Source: Romboutsia lituseburensis (GTDB taxonomy: Bacteria > Bacillota > Clostridia > Peptostreptococcales > Peptostreptococcaceae). Taken from it: a stretch of 64,000 nt of DNA. The stretch covers positions 3,410,001-3,474,000 of the forward strand of contig NZ_JANQBQ010000001.1 of NCBI RefSeq assembly GCF_024723825.1, given 5' to 3'. Positions within the stretch are counted from its first letter, which is position 1; each line of letters begins with the position of its first letter. The notes beneath the pieces are model-generated. The model was not told where the DNA came from, did not search any database, and worked only from the letters and a program-made list of their open reading frames with translations. Shown here piece by piece: positions 8,569-17,190 of this stretch. A program made the translations under genes and the position numbers.

Positions 8569-9252
8569 ATGAAAGTTATAGTAATTGGTGGAGGTAAAGT
8601 TGGATTTTATCTTATAAATACACTGAAAAATAAAAAGCATGATGTTACTTTAATAGAAAAAGATAAGGATTTATGCGAAAAAATATCTGATCAAGTTGAT
8701 ATAGATATAATAAATGGAGATGGAACAGATATAGATGTATTAAAAGACGCAGATATAGACGTAGCAGATGTTGTAGCGGCAGTTACAGGAAAAGATGAGG
8801 AGAACTTAGTTATTTGCCAGGTTGTTAAAAATAATTTTAATATACAACATACTATAGCTAGGGTTAATAACCCTAAAAATCAACAGTTATTTAAGACTTT
8901 AGGAGTAGACAGTACGGTTTGTAGTACTCAAGTAATAACTAACTTAATTGATTGGGAGTGTGAAAGTGAAAAAATAAGGATATTACAAATATTTGAAAGA
9001 GGAGAAACAATATTAGCTGAAGTAGATATAGACAAAAAGGCATCATGGTGCGATAAACTAGTTAAAAACTTAGATATACCAGTTAACTGTGTATTAGTAT
9101 CTGTATTTAGGGACGGGGAGGTAATATATCCTAAGGGCGATACTCTGATAAAAGAAAATGATAAGATTGTTTTAGTAACAGATAGTAATAATATGACAAA
9201 TGAAGATGGTAAGAATTATTCGAAGTTAGAAAAAGCATTATTTAGACATTAG
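8569..9252 (+). CDS. trkA: TrkA/KtrA potassium uptake regulatory subunit
   Basis: This 227-residue cytoplasmic subunit gates the Trk/Ktr potassium channel in response to nucleotides. The RCK-N domain starts VIGGGKVGFYL with acidic residue at VTLIEKDKD, and RCK-C covers about residues 135-215 (GETILAEVDIDKKASWCDKLV, then GDTLIKENDKIVLVTD). AGAGG precedes the ATG. It sits 54 bases after the RCK-N half gene and upstream of the small peptide and trkH, forming one operon. Confidence 0.9.
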   Translation: MKVIVIGGGKVGFYLINTLKNKKHDVTLIEKDKDLCEKISDQVDIDIINGDGTDIDVLKDADIDVADVVAAVTGKDEENLVICQVVKNNFNIQHTIARVNNPKNQQLFKTLGVDSTVCSTQVITNLIDWECESEKIRILQIFERGETILAEVDIDKKASWCDKLVKNLDIPVNCVLVSVFRDGEVIYPKGDTLIKENDKIVLVTDSNNMTNEDGKNYSKLEKALFRH

Positions 9253-9332
9253 ATTATTGCCATTTAAAAAATGATAATTTAAACATAAATTACCTAGTAT
9301 AAAAATTATATTTAATATTAGAGGTGTGTAAT

Positions 9333-9431
9333 ATGTTAAAAATTAAAGAGATAGTTATTGGTATGGTAAAAGAACTATCATATATGTCAATATTAGTAGC
9401 TGTTTTATTAATTATGACAAATTTAATATAA
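9333..9431 (+). CDS. 32-residue single-helix membrane peptide in the Trk operon
   Basis: This short gene lies between trkA and trkH. AGAGGTG lies 7 bases before the ATG. The peptide begins MLKIKEIVIGMVKELSY and its second half is hydrophobic and forms one membrane helix. It ends 13 bases before trkH, close enough for coupling. Position and shape resemble KdpF, the small stabilising subunit of the Kdp potassium pump, but there is no sequence claim to homology. It is too short for routine gene callers. Confidence 0.6.
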   Translation: MLKIKEIVIGMVKELSYMSILVAVLLIMTNLI

Positions 9432-9444
9432 GAAGGTAAATTTT

Positions 9445-10971
9445 ATGAAAGCGGCTAAAAGAAATATAAATGATGTTAAGGTTATAAGCTACTATACAGG
9501 ATATATAGTTATAGGAACAGCTCTTCTTATGCTAATACCTATATTAACTTCAATAATTTTAAAAGAATATGAACCATTGCTTGATTTTATTATAAGTATA
9601 AATATATCGCTTATAATAGGGTTTGGCCTAATACTAATAGGAAATACAAATAAAGATAAAATATATATGGAATGGAAGCACGGATTAATAGCTGCTTCCC
9701 TTTCATGGATACTACTTATGATACTTTGTGCAATACCATATTATTTAAGTGGCCATATGAAATCTTTTCTAGATGCATGTTTTGATGTTATAAGTGGATT
9801 TACAACAACGGGAGTATTTTTACTTCAAGATATAGACCATTTAAGTGTAAGTTTAAATTTATGGAGACATATCTTAACTTTTGTTGGTGGCCAAGGTATG
9901 GTTGTACTTGCAATAATGTTTTTATCTTCAAAAACTCAAGGAGCTTACAAAATGTATGTTGGAGAAGGTAAGGATGTTGAATTAGCACCAAACACAAGAA
10001 ATACAACAAGATTGATATGGATAATAAGTTTATTGTATTTTGCAATAGGGACTTTTGTACTATGGATAAATGGTATGTTTATAGGTCTTAAACCTATGAG
10101 ATCTCTTTATCATGCAGCATGTATATTTGTATCTGCATGGAGTACTGGAGGGTTTTCACCAATGAGCCAGAATATGTTATATTACCACAGTTTCTCTTAT
10201 GAAATAGTAACGGTAATATTCCTTGTACTTGGGGCATTAAACTTTGGACTTCACTATGCTATATGGAAGGGTAATAAAAAAGAAATTTATAAAAATATAG
10301 AAATTCAAACTTTTACAGCTACAATATTGCTTACTTCATTCTTTATAGTAAAAGGATTAGCTAGACTTAATGTATATCCTGATGCAACTGCTATATTTAG
10401 AAAAGGTGTATATGGATTATTATCAGCTCACACTACAACAGGATTTATGAATTTATACGCAAGACAGTTCGCTCTAGAATGGGGAGATTTTGCTATACTA
10501 GTAATGATAATTGCAATGTTATTTGGTGGATGTGCTTGCTCTACTGCAGGAGGATTTAAAGCTCTTAGAATAGGTATTGTATTTAAAGGATTTATAGCAG
10601 ATATTAAAAGAAGCTTAATTTCAGACAGAAGAGTAAAAACTTTTAAATACCATCACCTAAAAGAACACACTTTAGACAGTGATGTAGTAAAATCTAGTGC
10701 TTTGATAATTATACTTTATATGATTTTATTCTTAGGAGGAACAATGCTTGGATGTTACTATGGATATCCAATGTTAGACTCAGCCTTTGAGTCAGCATCA
10801 GTAACGGGAAATGTTGGTTTATCAATAGGTATAACTTCAATTACAATGCCAAACCCTCTTAAAGTATATTATATTATAGCAATGTATTTAGGTAGACTAG
10901 AGTTTATGGCAGCCTTTGCATTAATAGGATTTGCTATTGGAGGAATAAAAAAATTATGTATAAGAAAATAA
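9445..10971 (+). CDS. trkH: TrkH-type potassium channel subunit
   Basis: The 508-residue membrane protein is the ion-conducting subunit of a Trk/Ktr system. Four selectivity-filter loops are visible: SGFTTTGV near 115, SAWSTGGFSP near 230, SAHTTTGF near 332 and SASVTGNVGLS near 450, consistent with four membrane-pore-membrane repeats. TrkA-type subunits from the same operon would gate it. AGAAGG precedes the ATG. Its end overlaps the following OB-fold gene by 16 bases. Confidence 0.92.
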   Translation: MKAAKRNINDVKVISYYTGYIVIGTALLMLIPILTSIILKEYEPLLDFIISINISLIIGFGLILIGNTNKDKIYMEWKHGLIAASLSWILLMILCAIPYYLSGHMKSFLDACFDVISGFTTTGVFLLQDIDHLSVSLNLWRHILTFVGGQGMVVLAIMFLSSKTQGAYKMYVGEGKDVELAPNTRNTTRLIWIISLLYFAIGTFVLWINGMFIGLKPMRSLYHAACIFVSAWSTGGFSPMSQNMLYYHSFSYEIVTVIFLVLGALNFGLHYAIWKGNKKEIYKNIEIQTFTATILLTSFFIVKGLARLNVYPDATAIFRKGVYGLLSAHTTTGFMNLYARQFALEWGDFAILVMIIAMLFGGCACSTAGGFKALRIGIVFKGFIADIKRSLISDRRVKTFKYHHLKEHTLDSDVVKSSALIIILYMILFLGGTMLGCYYGYPMLDSAFESASVTGNVGLSIGITSITMPNPLKVYYIIAMYLGRLEFMAAFALIGFAIGGIKKLCIRK

Positions 10972-11447
10972 GTAAAGTATTATTAATAATATCTATTTGT
11001 ACAATATTTATAATACCTTTAAAAATAAATGCTAATGAATATACTATAAATGACTTAATAGAAAATGGAAAAAGTTTTGATAAAAAAGAAATAACAATAA
11101 AAGGTGAAGCAATAGGAGAATCTCTAAAAAGAGATGACCATACTTGGATAAATATAAATGATACCACTAATGCTATGGGGGTTTACATGACTAATCAAGA
11201 TGCTGATAAAGTAAGTAAATTTGGTGGATATAGTAAAGTTGGAGACACAATAGATGTTAAAGGAACTTTCAATAGAGCATGTAAACAGCATGGTGGAGAT
11301 ATGGATATACATGCAAAAGAAGTTGATGTAATAAAGGAAGGTAAAAAGACTACTGAGATAATAGAAAAAAATAAAATCTACACAGGCATAGTATCTACTG
11401 TAATAGTAATACTTATGGGATATATAGTATATAAAAAACAAAAATAA
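10956..11447 (+). CDS. Membrane-anchored OB-fold-like exported protein
   Basis: The 163-residue product has an N-terminal hydrophobic signal (about 8-26), an exported middle domain, and a C-terminal membrane helix (about 140-157) followed by a basic tail. The middle, EITIKGEAIGESL then WININDTTNAMGVY and VGDTIDVKGTFNRAC, has the strand pattern of a tRNA-anti/OB-fold domain. Its start lies inside the end of trkH with GGAGG 12 bases upstream, so it is translationally coupled to the potassium channel gene. Its function is unknown. Confidence 0.75.
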   Translation: MYKKISKVLLIISICTIFIIPLKINANEYTINDLIENGKSFDKKEITIKGEAIGESLKRDDHTWININDTTNAMGVYMTNQDADKVSKFGGYSKVGDTIDVKGTFNRACKQHGGDMDIHAKEVDVIKEGKKTTEIIEKNKIYTGIVSTVIVILMGYIVYKKQK

Positions 11448-11455
11448 AATATGAA

Positions 11456-11487
11456 AATACTGGAATGCTATTTCCAGTATTTTTTTG
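11456..11487 (+). terminator. Terminator of the potassium operon
   Basis: AAATACTGGAA and TTCCAGTATTT pair around a short loop and end in a run of seven T. Confidence 0.9.
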
Positions 11488-11540
11488 ACCGTTTTATAAT
11501 AGTTCTTAGGCTAGTAAGAATTATGAATTCATAGAATTTA

Positions 11541-11593
11541 AAAATCCTACTCTATAATATGAATAAAAAGCATTCAAAGAAGGGTAGGACTTT
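11541..11593 (-). terminator. Terminator of the GGDEF-EAL gene (minus strand)
   Basis: Read on the minus strand, AAAGTCCTACCC pairs with GAGTAGGATTT (with G-U) around a loop of about 29 bases and then a T run. It lies just past the stop codon at 11611. Confidence 0.6.
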
Positions 11594-11610
11594 AATATAT
11601 AAATTAAATT

Positions 11611-13902
11611 TTATTTTTGGAAATTTTTATAAAATACTATGTAATCTTTAGTCTTTAAAGGTTTAGAAAAATAAAAACCTTGAGCAGAATCGAAGTTTAG
11701 AAGTTTAAAAATTTTAAGTTGAGTTTCATTTTCTATTCCTTCAACAACTGTTTTTATATTAAGCTCATTTGCTAAATTTGCAATGTATTTAACCACATTA
11801 AATTGAACTACATTATTAATTTCCTTTACAAAATCTATAGGAATTTTTATTTCATCAAATTTTATATTAAATAACTTACTCAAGGAAGAGTATTCAGTTC
11901 CAAAATCATCTATAGAAATTAAAAAACCAAAATCACTTAAAGTTTTTATTCTTTCTAATACATACAAATTGTTTTTAGACGTAATACTTTCTAGTATTTC
12001 CAGGGTAATATTTTGGGGATTTATGTTGTAATTTTGTGCTATTTCAATGATTTTTTCGCAAGTACTAGGGTTTTGAAGCGTTTTTAGCGAAATGTTTACG
12101 GAACACTGTTGGAAAAGTCCCTCAAAAGAAAGAAAATTTTGAAACTTACATGCTTCTTCAAATATATAAACATCTAAAATGTTCATATTACCCATACTTT
12201 CAATTACGGGCAAAAAATCACTAGGATTTAATTCACCCAATATATCGTTATTCCATCTACATAAAGTTTCATATCCTAAAATTTTATTTGAGTTAATAGA
12301 AATCTTAGGTTGATAAACTGCATATATTTTGTTATTATTTAAGTCATTTGTAAACTCTTTTTTTAGTAAATTAACTTTATCAAACTCATCTTTTAATTTA
12401 TTTTCAAATTCGACAACAGCACCATTAGCATTCTTTTTACTAACATACATAGCGTAGTCTGCTTCTTGAACAACTCTTAAAACATCTTTAGATGTAGTAT
12501 TTATGCTATATCCAACATCTAATTCTATACAAATTTCACAATCATTATTTGGAGAATTCATATATCTTTTTTTATTAAAATGTGAAGATAAATTATCTAT
12601 ATCATCTTTGTCTATTGAGTTTATAATAAATATAAATTCATCTCCACCGTATCTACAAAATAATGTTTCTTTATTTATATCCTTAGAAATAGACTTTAAT
12701 AAATTAGCTACAAATATTAATGCATTATCCCCTGACTCATGACCATAAATATCATTTATATCTTTAAATTTTCTTATATCAAAGAAAAATAAAGTGTAGT
12801 TATTAGTAAAAGATTTAGAGGCTGAGTTAAACCCAATTCTATTATATATTTTACATAAATAGTCTAACTTAGATTGTTTTTTTATACCTTTTAATAACTT
12901 TATGTTCTTATCTAAGACTAAAGTATCTCTAAATATAAGTAAAAGTATGCTTATTATAGTTACATTAATATATTTATAAGGTAAAATGCTAGAATCTATG
13001 AACTTAGAAACATAAAGATATAATAATAAAAACAGTATAGGTATTATACCTAAAAATGTATTAGTAATTTTATTATTAATTTGAGTATGTTCATCGTCAA
13101 TATACTCTTCATTTATATATTGGTCTTTGATAAGGTAATATAAAAATATTAGATGTAAGATTATATGAATAAAGTTGTTTAAACTTAAATGAAGAATATA
13201 GGCAGATTTAGGGTCTAATATTTTTAGCATATAGCTACTATAATATATAAAGTTTGAAACAAAGAAAGATGCTAATAAAACAGAGCTAGCTTTTCTGAAT
13301 TTCTTTTTATATATTGAAAACATAAAAAGTAGCATAACAAAAAATCCATAAAATATCATAGATATTTGTTCTAAATTTGAAAAAATAATTTTGACATTTT
13401 CAGATTTAAGAAAATAAGATTTTAAAAATGTAATTAAAAACATATTGTCTAAACTATCAAAAAACAATATAGCAATAGGAATAAATGCAATTAAAGAATC
13501 TCTTAATACAATATAAAATATTTTATATTTGGATATGTATTTAATTAATTTAATTAAATAATATGAAGTACTTGCAAAAAATATTATTATAAGTAAATAG
13601 TCAATAAATACTGGAAATTCTTGTTTTATATGTATAGAAAGTAGTATTGATACTAAGTCTATAGTAGAAAGTAAGTACATGATAGATAAAATACTAAGTA
13701 AAATTTTATGAATTTCATTAGTATTTTTAATTTTCTTTGTAGTATATATAATAGATGTTAAAATTTGTAAATTCCATATTACGTTGGTTAAAACATAGAT
13801 ATCATTTCCACCTAAAAAAGAAATATGATTAAAATCTACCCTACTAGAAACTATAAAAACCACACATGTAATTAATACTTGAATCCAAAAAAATAAACGC
13901 AT
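11611..13902 (-). CDS. Membrane GGDEF-EAL cyclic-di-GMP enzyme
   Basis: The 763-residue protein has about eight N-terminal membrane helices (1-330), a GGDEF domain (about 345-505) and an EAL domain (about 515-760). The cyclase motif is intact (CRYGGDEF). The RxxD inhibitory site that should precede it is absent (NKET in its place). The EAL domain has YETLCRW in place of EAL, keeps the metal and catalytic residues in LEILES, SIDDFGTEYS and VVEGIEN, and ends AQGFYFSKPL. It could therefore make or degrade cyclic-di-GMP, with degradation perhaps favoured. The membrane part resembles no sensor I can name. The ribosome site (AAGGA) is moderate. Confidence 0.92.
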   Translation of the reverse strand: MRLFFWIQVLITCVVFIVSSRVDFNHISFLGGNDIYVLTNVIWNLQILTSIIYTTKKIKNTNEIHKILLSILSIMYLLSTIDLVSILLSIHIKQEFPVFIDYLLIIIFFASTSYYLIKLIKYISKYKIFYIVLRDSLIAFIPIAILFFDSLDNMFLITFLKSYFLKSENVKIIFSNLEQISMIFYGFFVMLLFMFSIYKKKFRKASSVLLASFFVSNFIYYSSYMLKILDPKSAYILHLSLNNFIHIILHLIFLYYLIKDQYINEEYIDDEHTQINNKITNTFLGIIPILFLLLYLYVSKFIDSSILPYKYINVTIISILLLIFRDTLVLDKNIKLLKGIKKQSKLDYLCKIYNRIGFNSASKSFTNNYTLFFFDIRKFKDINDIYGHESGDNALIFVANLLKSISKDINKETLFCRYGGDEFIFIINSIDKDDIDNLSSHFNKKRYMNSPNNDCEICIELDVGYSINTTSKDVLRVVQEADYAMYVSKKNANGAVVEFENKLKDEFDKVNLLKKEFTNDLNNNKIYAVYQPKISINSNKILGYETLCRWNNDILGELNPSDFLPVIESMGNMNILDVYIFEEACKFQNFLSFEGLFQQCSVNISLKTLQNPSTCEKIIEIAQNYNINPQNITLEILESITSKNNLYVLERIKTLSDFGFLISIDDFGTEYSSLSKLFNIKFDEIKIPIDFVKEINNVVQFNVVKYIANLANELNIKTVVEGIENETQLKIFKLLNFDSAQGFYFSKPLKTKDYIVFYKNFQK

Positions 13903-14129
13903 ATATCCACATCCTTAAAAAATACTTACAAATACCTATTATACCCTTTTTACAACTAAATTAAAATCAAATCGACATAAATTTCATAATTAATTAAAAA
14001 TTTAATGTATATTAAGTATTTTTAGAATATATATTAATTATTCTTTACACAAAAACTAATATGTGTTATATTGTGGACAATTGGATAACATAGCTAATAA
14101 ATTAAAATTTTTATCAGAGGAGATGGAAA

Positions 14130-14426
14130 ATGGAAATATTAATTACACAACAGGCAAAAGCTGAATTAGATAAATTACTAAAAAACAGCGAGCATAAATA
14201 TATAAGAATAGTAACAAAAAGAGAATCTATATTTGAAAAAGGTAGATTAGATTTTACATTTGATAAGAAAGAAGACGATGACTTACTTTTTAAAGCAGAG
14301 GGATATGAGATAGTAATAAACGTAAAATTAGCTGCTCAATTACAAAACTTAACTATATCTTATGGTGGGCTACTTAGCAGAGATAAATTTACAGTAGAAA
14401 CTGATTTTGGATTATTCAAATATTAA
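14130..14426 (+). CDS. HesB/IscA-like protein lacking the cluster cysteines
   Basis: The 98-residue protein has the fold pattern of the HesB/IscA (Fe-S biosynthesis) family: ITQQAKAELDKLL at the start, a central strand region and a C-terminal SYGGLLSRDKFTV. A-type Fe-S carriers bind clusters through three conserved cysteines; this protein has no cysteine at all. It is therefore unlikely to carry a cluster in the usual way and belongs to the poorly understood cysteine-less branch common in Clostridia. GAGGAGATGG precedes the ATG. It is transcribed alone. Confidence 0.75.
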   Translation: MEILITQQAKAELDKLLKNSEHKYIRIVTKRESIFEKGRLDFTFDKKEDDDLLFKAEGYEIVINVKLAAQLQNLTISYGGLLSRDKFTVETDFGLFKY

Positions 14427-14445
14427 AAATATTTATAAATAGATA

Positions 14446-14520
14446 AAAAGTCGCTTCGCTTAAGCAACTGCGTTGGCGCTACACTTCATGTCGCCAACGA
14501 CTTCATCCGTTGCTCAAAAC
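14446..14520 (-). repeat. Dispersed GC-rich structured repeat, copy B
   Basis: This full-length copy is in the opposite orientation to copies A and D. On the minus strand the outer arms TTGAGCAAC and GTTGCTTAA pair with one G-U. The second inner hairpin is CAAC-gca-GTTG, where copies A and D have CCAC/GTGG: both sides of the pair changed together. The T-rich end faces 14446. Confidence 0.8.
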
Positions 14521-14572
14521 AAAAAATTTAATTAATTATGAATTTAAAATAAAGAATTGGTTAATATATTAT

Positions 14573-14895
14573 TACAAAGGTGATGTAGATTACCTTGTAT
14601 CTAAACACACTAGATAAAAGCTAGGCAATAACCTAAATCTTTTACTAGTATCTATTGGGTGTCTAGATAGATGAGATGTCTTAGGATATCATATTAAATA
14701 ACCTAACTGAGATTAAAATTACCTCTTTTTAAACTCATGACTGTTAGTAAATGAAGTCAATAGCCAATAGGTGACTAAATGCTAAGTAGTAGATGTTATT
14801 TAATAAAAGTCGAAAAGAGGGAAAAGCATAAGCTTTGGTAAAAGGCACTAGATTTGATGGATATAACTATTAAATCTATTGTCTTTTATTTTTTT
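14573..14895 (+). ncRNA. Candidate structured noncoding RNA with pseudoknot
   Basis: This gene-free stretch of about 320 bases folds convincingly and ends in a strong terminator. Visible elements in order: hairpin 14573-14599; a two-part hairpin with outer arms 14605-14616 and 14649-14662 and an inner AAAAG.TAGG / CCTA.CTTTT stem; a 10-bp long-range stem ATTAAATAAC (14693-14702) with GTTATTTAAT (14795-14804); and CCTCTTTT (14722-14729) inside that stem's loop pairing with AAAAGAGG (14813-14820) outside it, a pseudoknot. A small hairpin AAAGC/GCTTT follows. No long reading frame with a ribosome site occurs. It lacks the conserved cores of RNase P, tmRNA, T-box and the riboswitches I know. Confidence 0.6.
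14840..14895 (+). terminator. Terminator of the candidate RNA
   Basis: AAAAGGCACTAGATTT (14840-14855) pairs with AAATCTATTGTCTTTT (14872-14887) with one G-U and one mismatch, followed by a run of seven T. No protein gene precedes it closely, which supports a noncoding transcript. Confidence 0.85.
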
Positions 14896-15055
14896 GTAAA
14901 TTAGAAAAAGTCATATAAAAGAGTTAGGCTAATATAGAATACAAAAAAGAATATACATAGGATATTATACATATATTCTTAATTAATTTATTTGAAATAA
15001 TTTTAATAAATTTTTCTATTAGAATTAATCATATTAATAATTGATAATGATAGTA

Positions 15056-16932
15056 TTAAGCAATTTTTCTATCATACAATAATGCGGCATTTAATACTAC
15101 TAATACTGATCCTAAGTTATGAACAAGGGCTCCAGTTACAGGATTAAGCAATCCTAGTACTGATAAAATAATTGCAATAATATTAATTAGCATCGCTATA
15201 GTAATATTAAACTTAATTGTTTTTAATGTAGAGTTAGAAAGTCGTTTGATATATTCTATTTTACTAATATCATCTCCCATTATAGCAATATCAGCGGCTT
15301 CAATAGCAATATCACTTCCCATAGTTCCCATTGCGATTCCAACTGTAGCCGTTTTTAAGGCAGGCGCATCATTGACACCATCCCCAACCATGCATATTAG
15401 CTGTCCTTTGTTTTGTATATTAATTATAGCTGATACTTTATCTTCTGGAAGTAATGATGATTTTATTTCTTTTATTCCAACTTTATTACCTATATACTCA
15501 GCAGATTTTTTATTATCTCCAGTTAGTAGTACAGTTTGTGAAATTCCACTTTGTGAAAGTTTATTTATCATAGTATTTGCATTTTCTTTTATCGTATCTG
15601 AAAGAGCAATAATTCCTATAATACAATTTTGTTTTGCTGTAATAATAATAGCTTTTCCTTGTTCTCTTAATGATAATATTAAACTATTAATATCCTCAGG
15701 AATATTAATACCTTCCTCAATCATCAACTTTTCATTACCGCATAATATTTTATTATTTTGTACTTTAGAAACTACGCCTTTTCCAACAATCATAGAAAAC
15801 TCTTCTGGTTCGCAAATATCAATTTTATTTGTTTTTGTAAAAGATACTATTGCTTTTCCTATAGGGTGCTCTGAACGGGTTTCAGCTGAACCTACACTTT
15901 TTAATAACTCATTTTCTGAGATATTAATAGGGATAATATCTGAAACAACTAAATTTCCATGAGTTAATGTACCTGTTTTATCAAAAGCGACCACATTAAT
16001 TTGTCCCATACTTTCAAGTGCTTCACCAGATTTTATTAAAACTCCAAATTTCGTTGCTTGACCAATTGCAGCTACAATAGATGTTGGTGTAGAAAGAGCT
16101 AAGGCACATGGACAAAATACTACAAGTACTGTAACTGCACGTGTAATATCTTTTGTTATAAAATATGTAATAATAGCAATAGCACAAGCTGTTGGTACAA
16201 ACCAAGCCGACCATTTATCTACAACTCTTTGCATCGGTGCTTTATTATCCTCTGCTTGTTTTACTAGTGATATCATTTTTTGCAATGATGAATCAGAAAA
16301 AGACTTTGTAACCTTAATATCTATTGAACCGAAACAATTAATTGTTCCTGTATATACCTTGTCACCCTTAATTTTATCAACAGGCAATGATTCTCCAGTC
16401 ATAACAGATTGATCGATAGATGTTTGACCAAATTCAATTATTCCATCGGCAGGGATATTCTCTCCTGGTAAAACTCTAAGAATATCATCAATTTGAATAT
16501 TTTCTGGGTCTATAAATTCTTCTTTTAAAGTTCCATCTGAGTGGTAAATAATTTTTCTACCTTTAGCAGGAACCAGCTTTAAAAGTTGTGTAATTCCTTT
16601 TTTAGTACGGTCAACTGTTTTATCTTCAAGCCATCCACCTATAGCCATAATAAATGCAACTTCACCTGCTGCAAAGACCTCTCCTATAAAAATACATGCT
16701 ATCATAGCAATAGTAATAAGTAGTGCAGAGCTAATATAAAAACTTTTAACAACTCTTTCAATCGCTATCCAAGCAAGTGGAAATCCAGATATTAATATAG
16801 ATATCCATGCTGGATCAATTAAAAATTAAAATTCCCAAGTAATTCCATGTGTTCTAATAAACTAATTCCTAAAAATATTCCAGATACAATAATCATTGGA
16901 AAGGAATTAAGAAAATCATTGATTTTTTTCAT
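15056..16932 (-). pseudogene. Heavy-metal P1B-type ATPase gene with a frameshift near its start
   Basis: The product would be a metal-exporting P1B ATPase of about 620 residues without an N-terminal metal-binding domain. The main frame (15056 to about 16818) carries the actuator domain (MTGESLPVDK), transport motif FCPCALAL, phosphorylation site DKTGTLTHG, hinge GDGVNDAPAL and the end HNLGSVLVVLNAALLYD. The start MKKINDFLNSFPM at 16932 has a good GAGGTG site, but its frame ends at 16819-16821. Adding one T to the run at 16821-16825 restores one continuous protein. This is a disabling single-base deletion, a phase-variable tract or a sequencing error. The CsoR-like operator upstream suggests copper or a related metal. 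Confidence 0.85.
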
Positions 16933-16973
16933 ATTTCACCTCATTTTAAATTATTAATAAAAAAAATATACAT

Positions 16974-16989
16974 ATACCCCTATAGGTAT
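16974..16989. promoter_or_regulatory. Putative CsoR-type operator
   Basis: ATACCCCTATAGGTAT resembles the C/G-tract palindromes (ATACCC...GGGTAT type) bound by CsoR/CstR-family repressors. It lies about 42 bases before the ATPase start on the minus strand, where a promoter would be, and the csoR-like gene is next upstream. Confidence 0.6.
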
Positions 16990-17021
16990 GTATTAGAAGT
17001 GAATTATCTTAAAGTCAATAA

Positions 17022-17070
17022 AAAAGTCGCTTGGCTCCTGTCGCTAACGACTTCGTCCTTTGCTCAAAAT
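17022..17070 (-). repeat. Dispersed GC-rich structured repeat, copy C (truncated)
   Basis: On the minus strand it matches the left half (TTGAGCAAAGGACGAAGTCG) and the AAGCGACTTTTT end of the family, but about 25 central bases holding the second hairpin are missing. The remaining copy lies after the csoR terminator. Confidence 0.65.
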
Positions 17071-17157
17071 GTTTTTTATACTCAAAACCAATTTATTAAT
17101 ATAACTTACTTTCATGAATTATCCACAGAAAATGAAGTATCATAATATCCTTAGGCA

Positions 17158-17190
17158 TAAAAAAAGTAGTTTATATAAACTACTTTTTTT
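17158..17190. terminator. Terminator after csoR-like gene
   Basis: AAAAAAAGTAGTTTATATAAACTACTTTTTTT is summarised as arms AAAGTAGTTTA and TAAACTACTTT, a perfect palindrome with A/T flanks that also holds the stop codon of the repressor gene. Confidence 0.85.

Noticed and set aside
14573-14895. Structured RNA as RNase P RNA, tmRNA, T-box or cyclic-di-GMP riboswitch
   Set aside because: The universal cores of these RNAs (for example GAGGAAAGTCC, a tRNA-like 3' end, or the T-box bulge) are absent.
15246-15962. A 238-codon plus-strand frame inside the metal ATPase
   Set aside because: It is the antisense of a well-conserved P-type ATPase region and has no family features.
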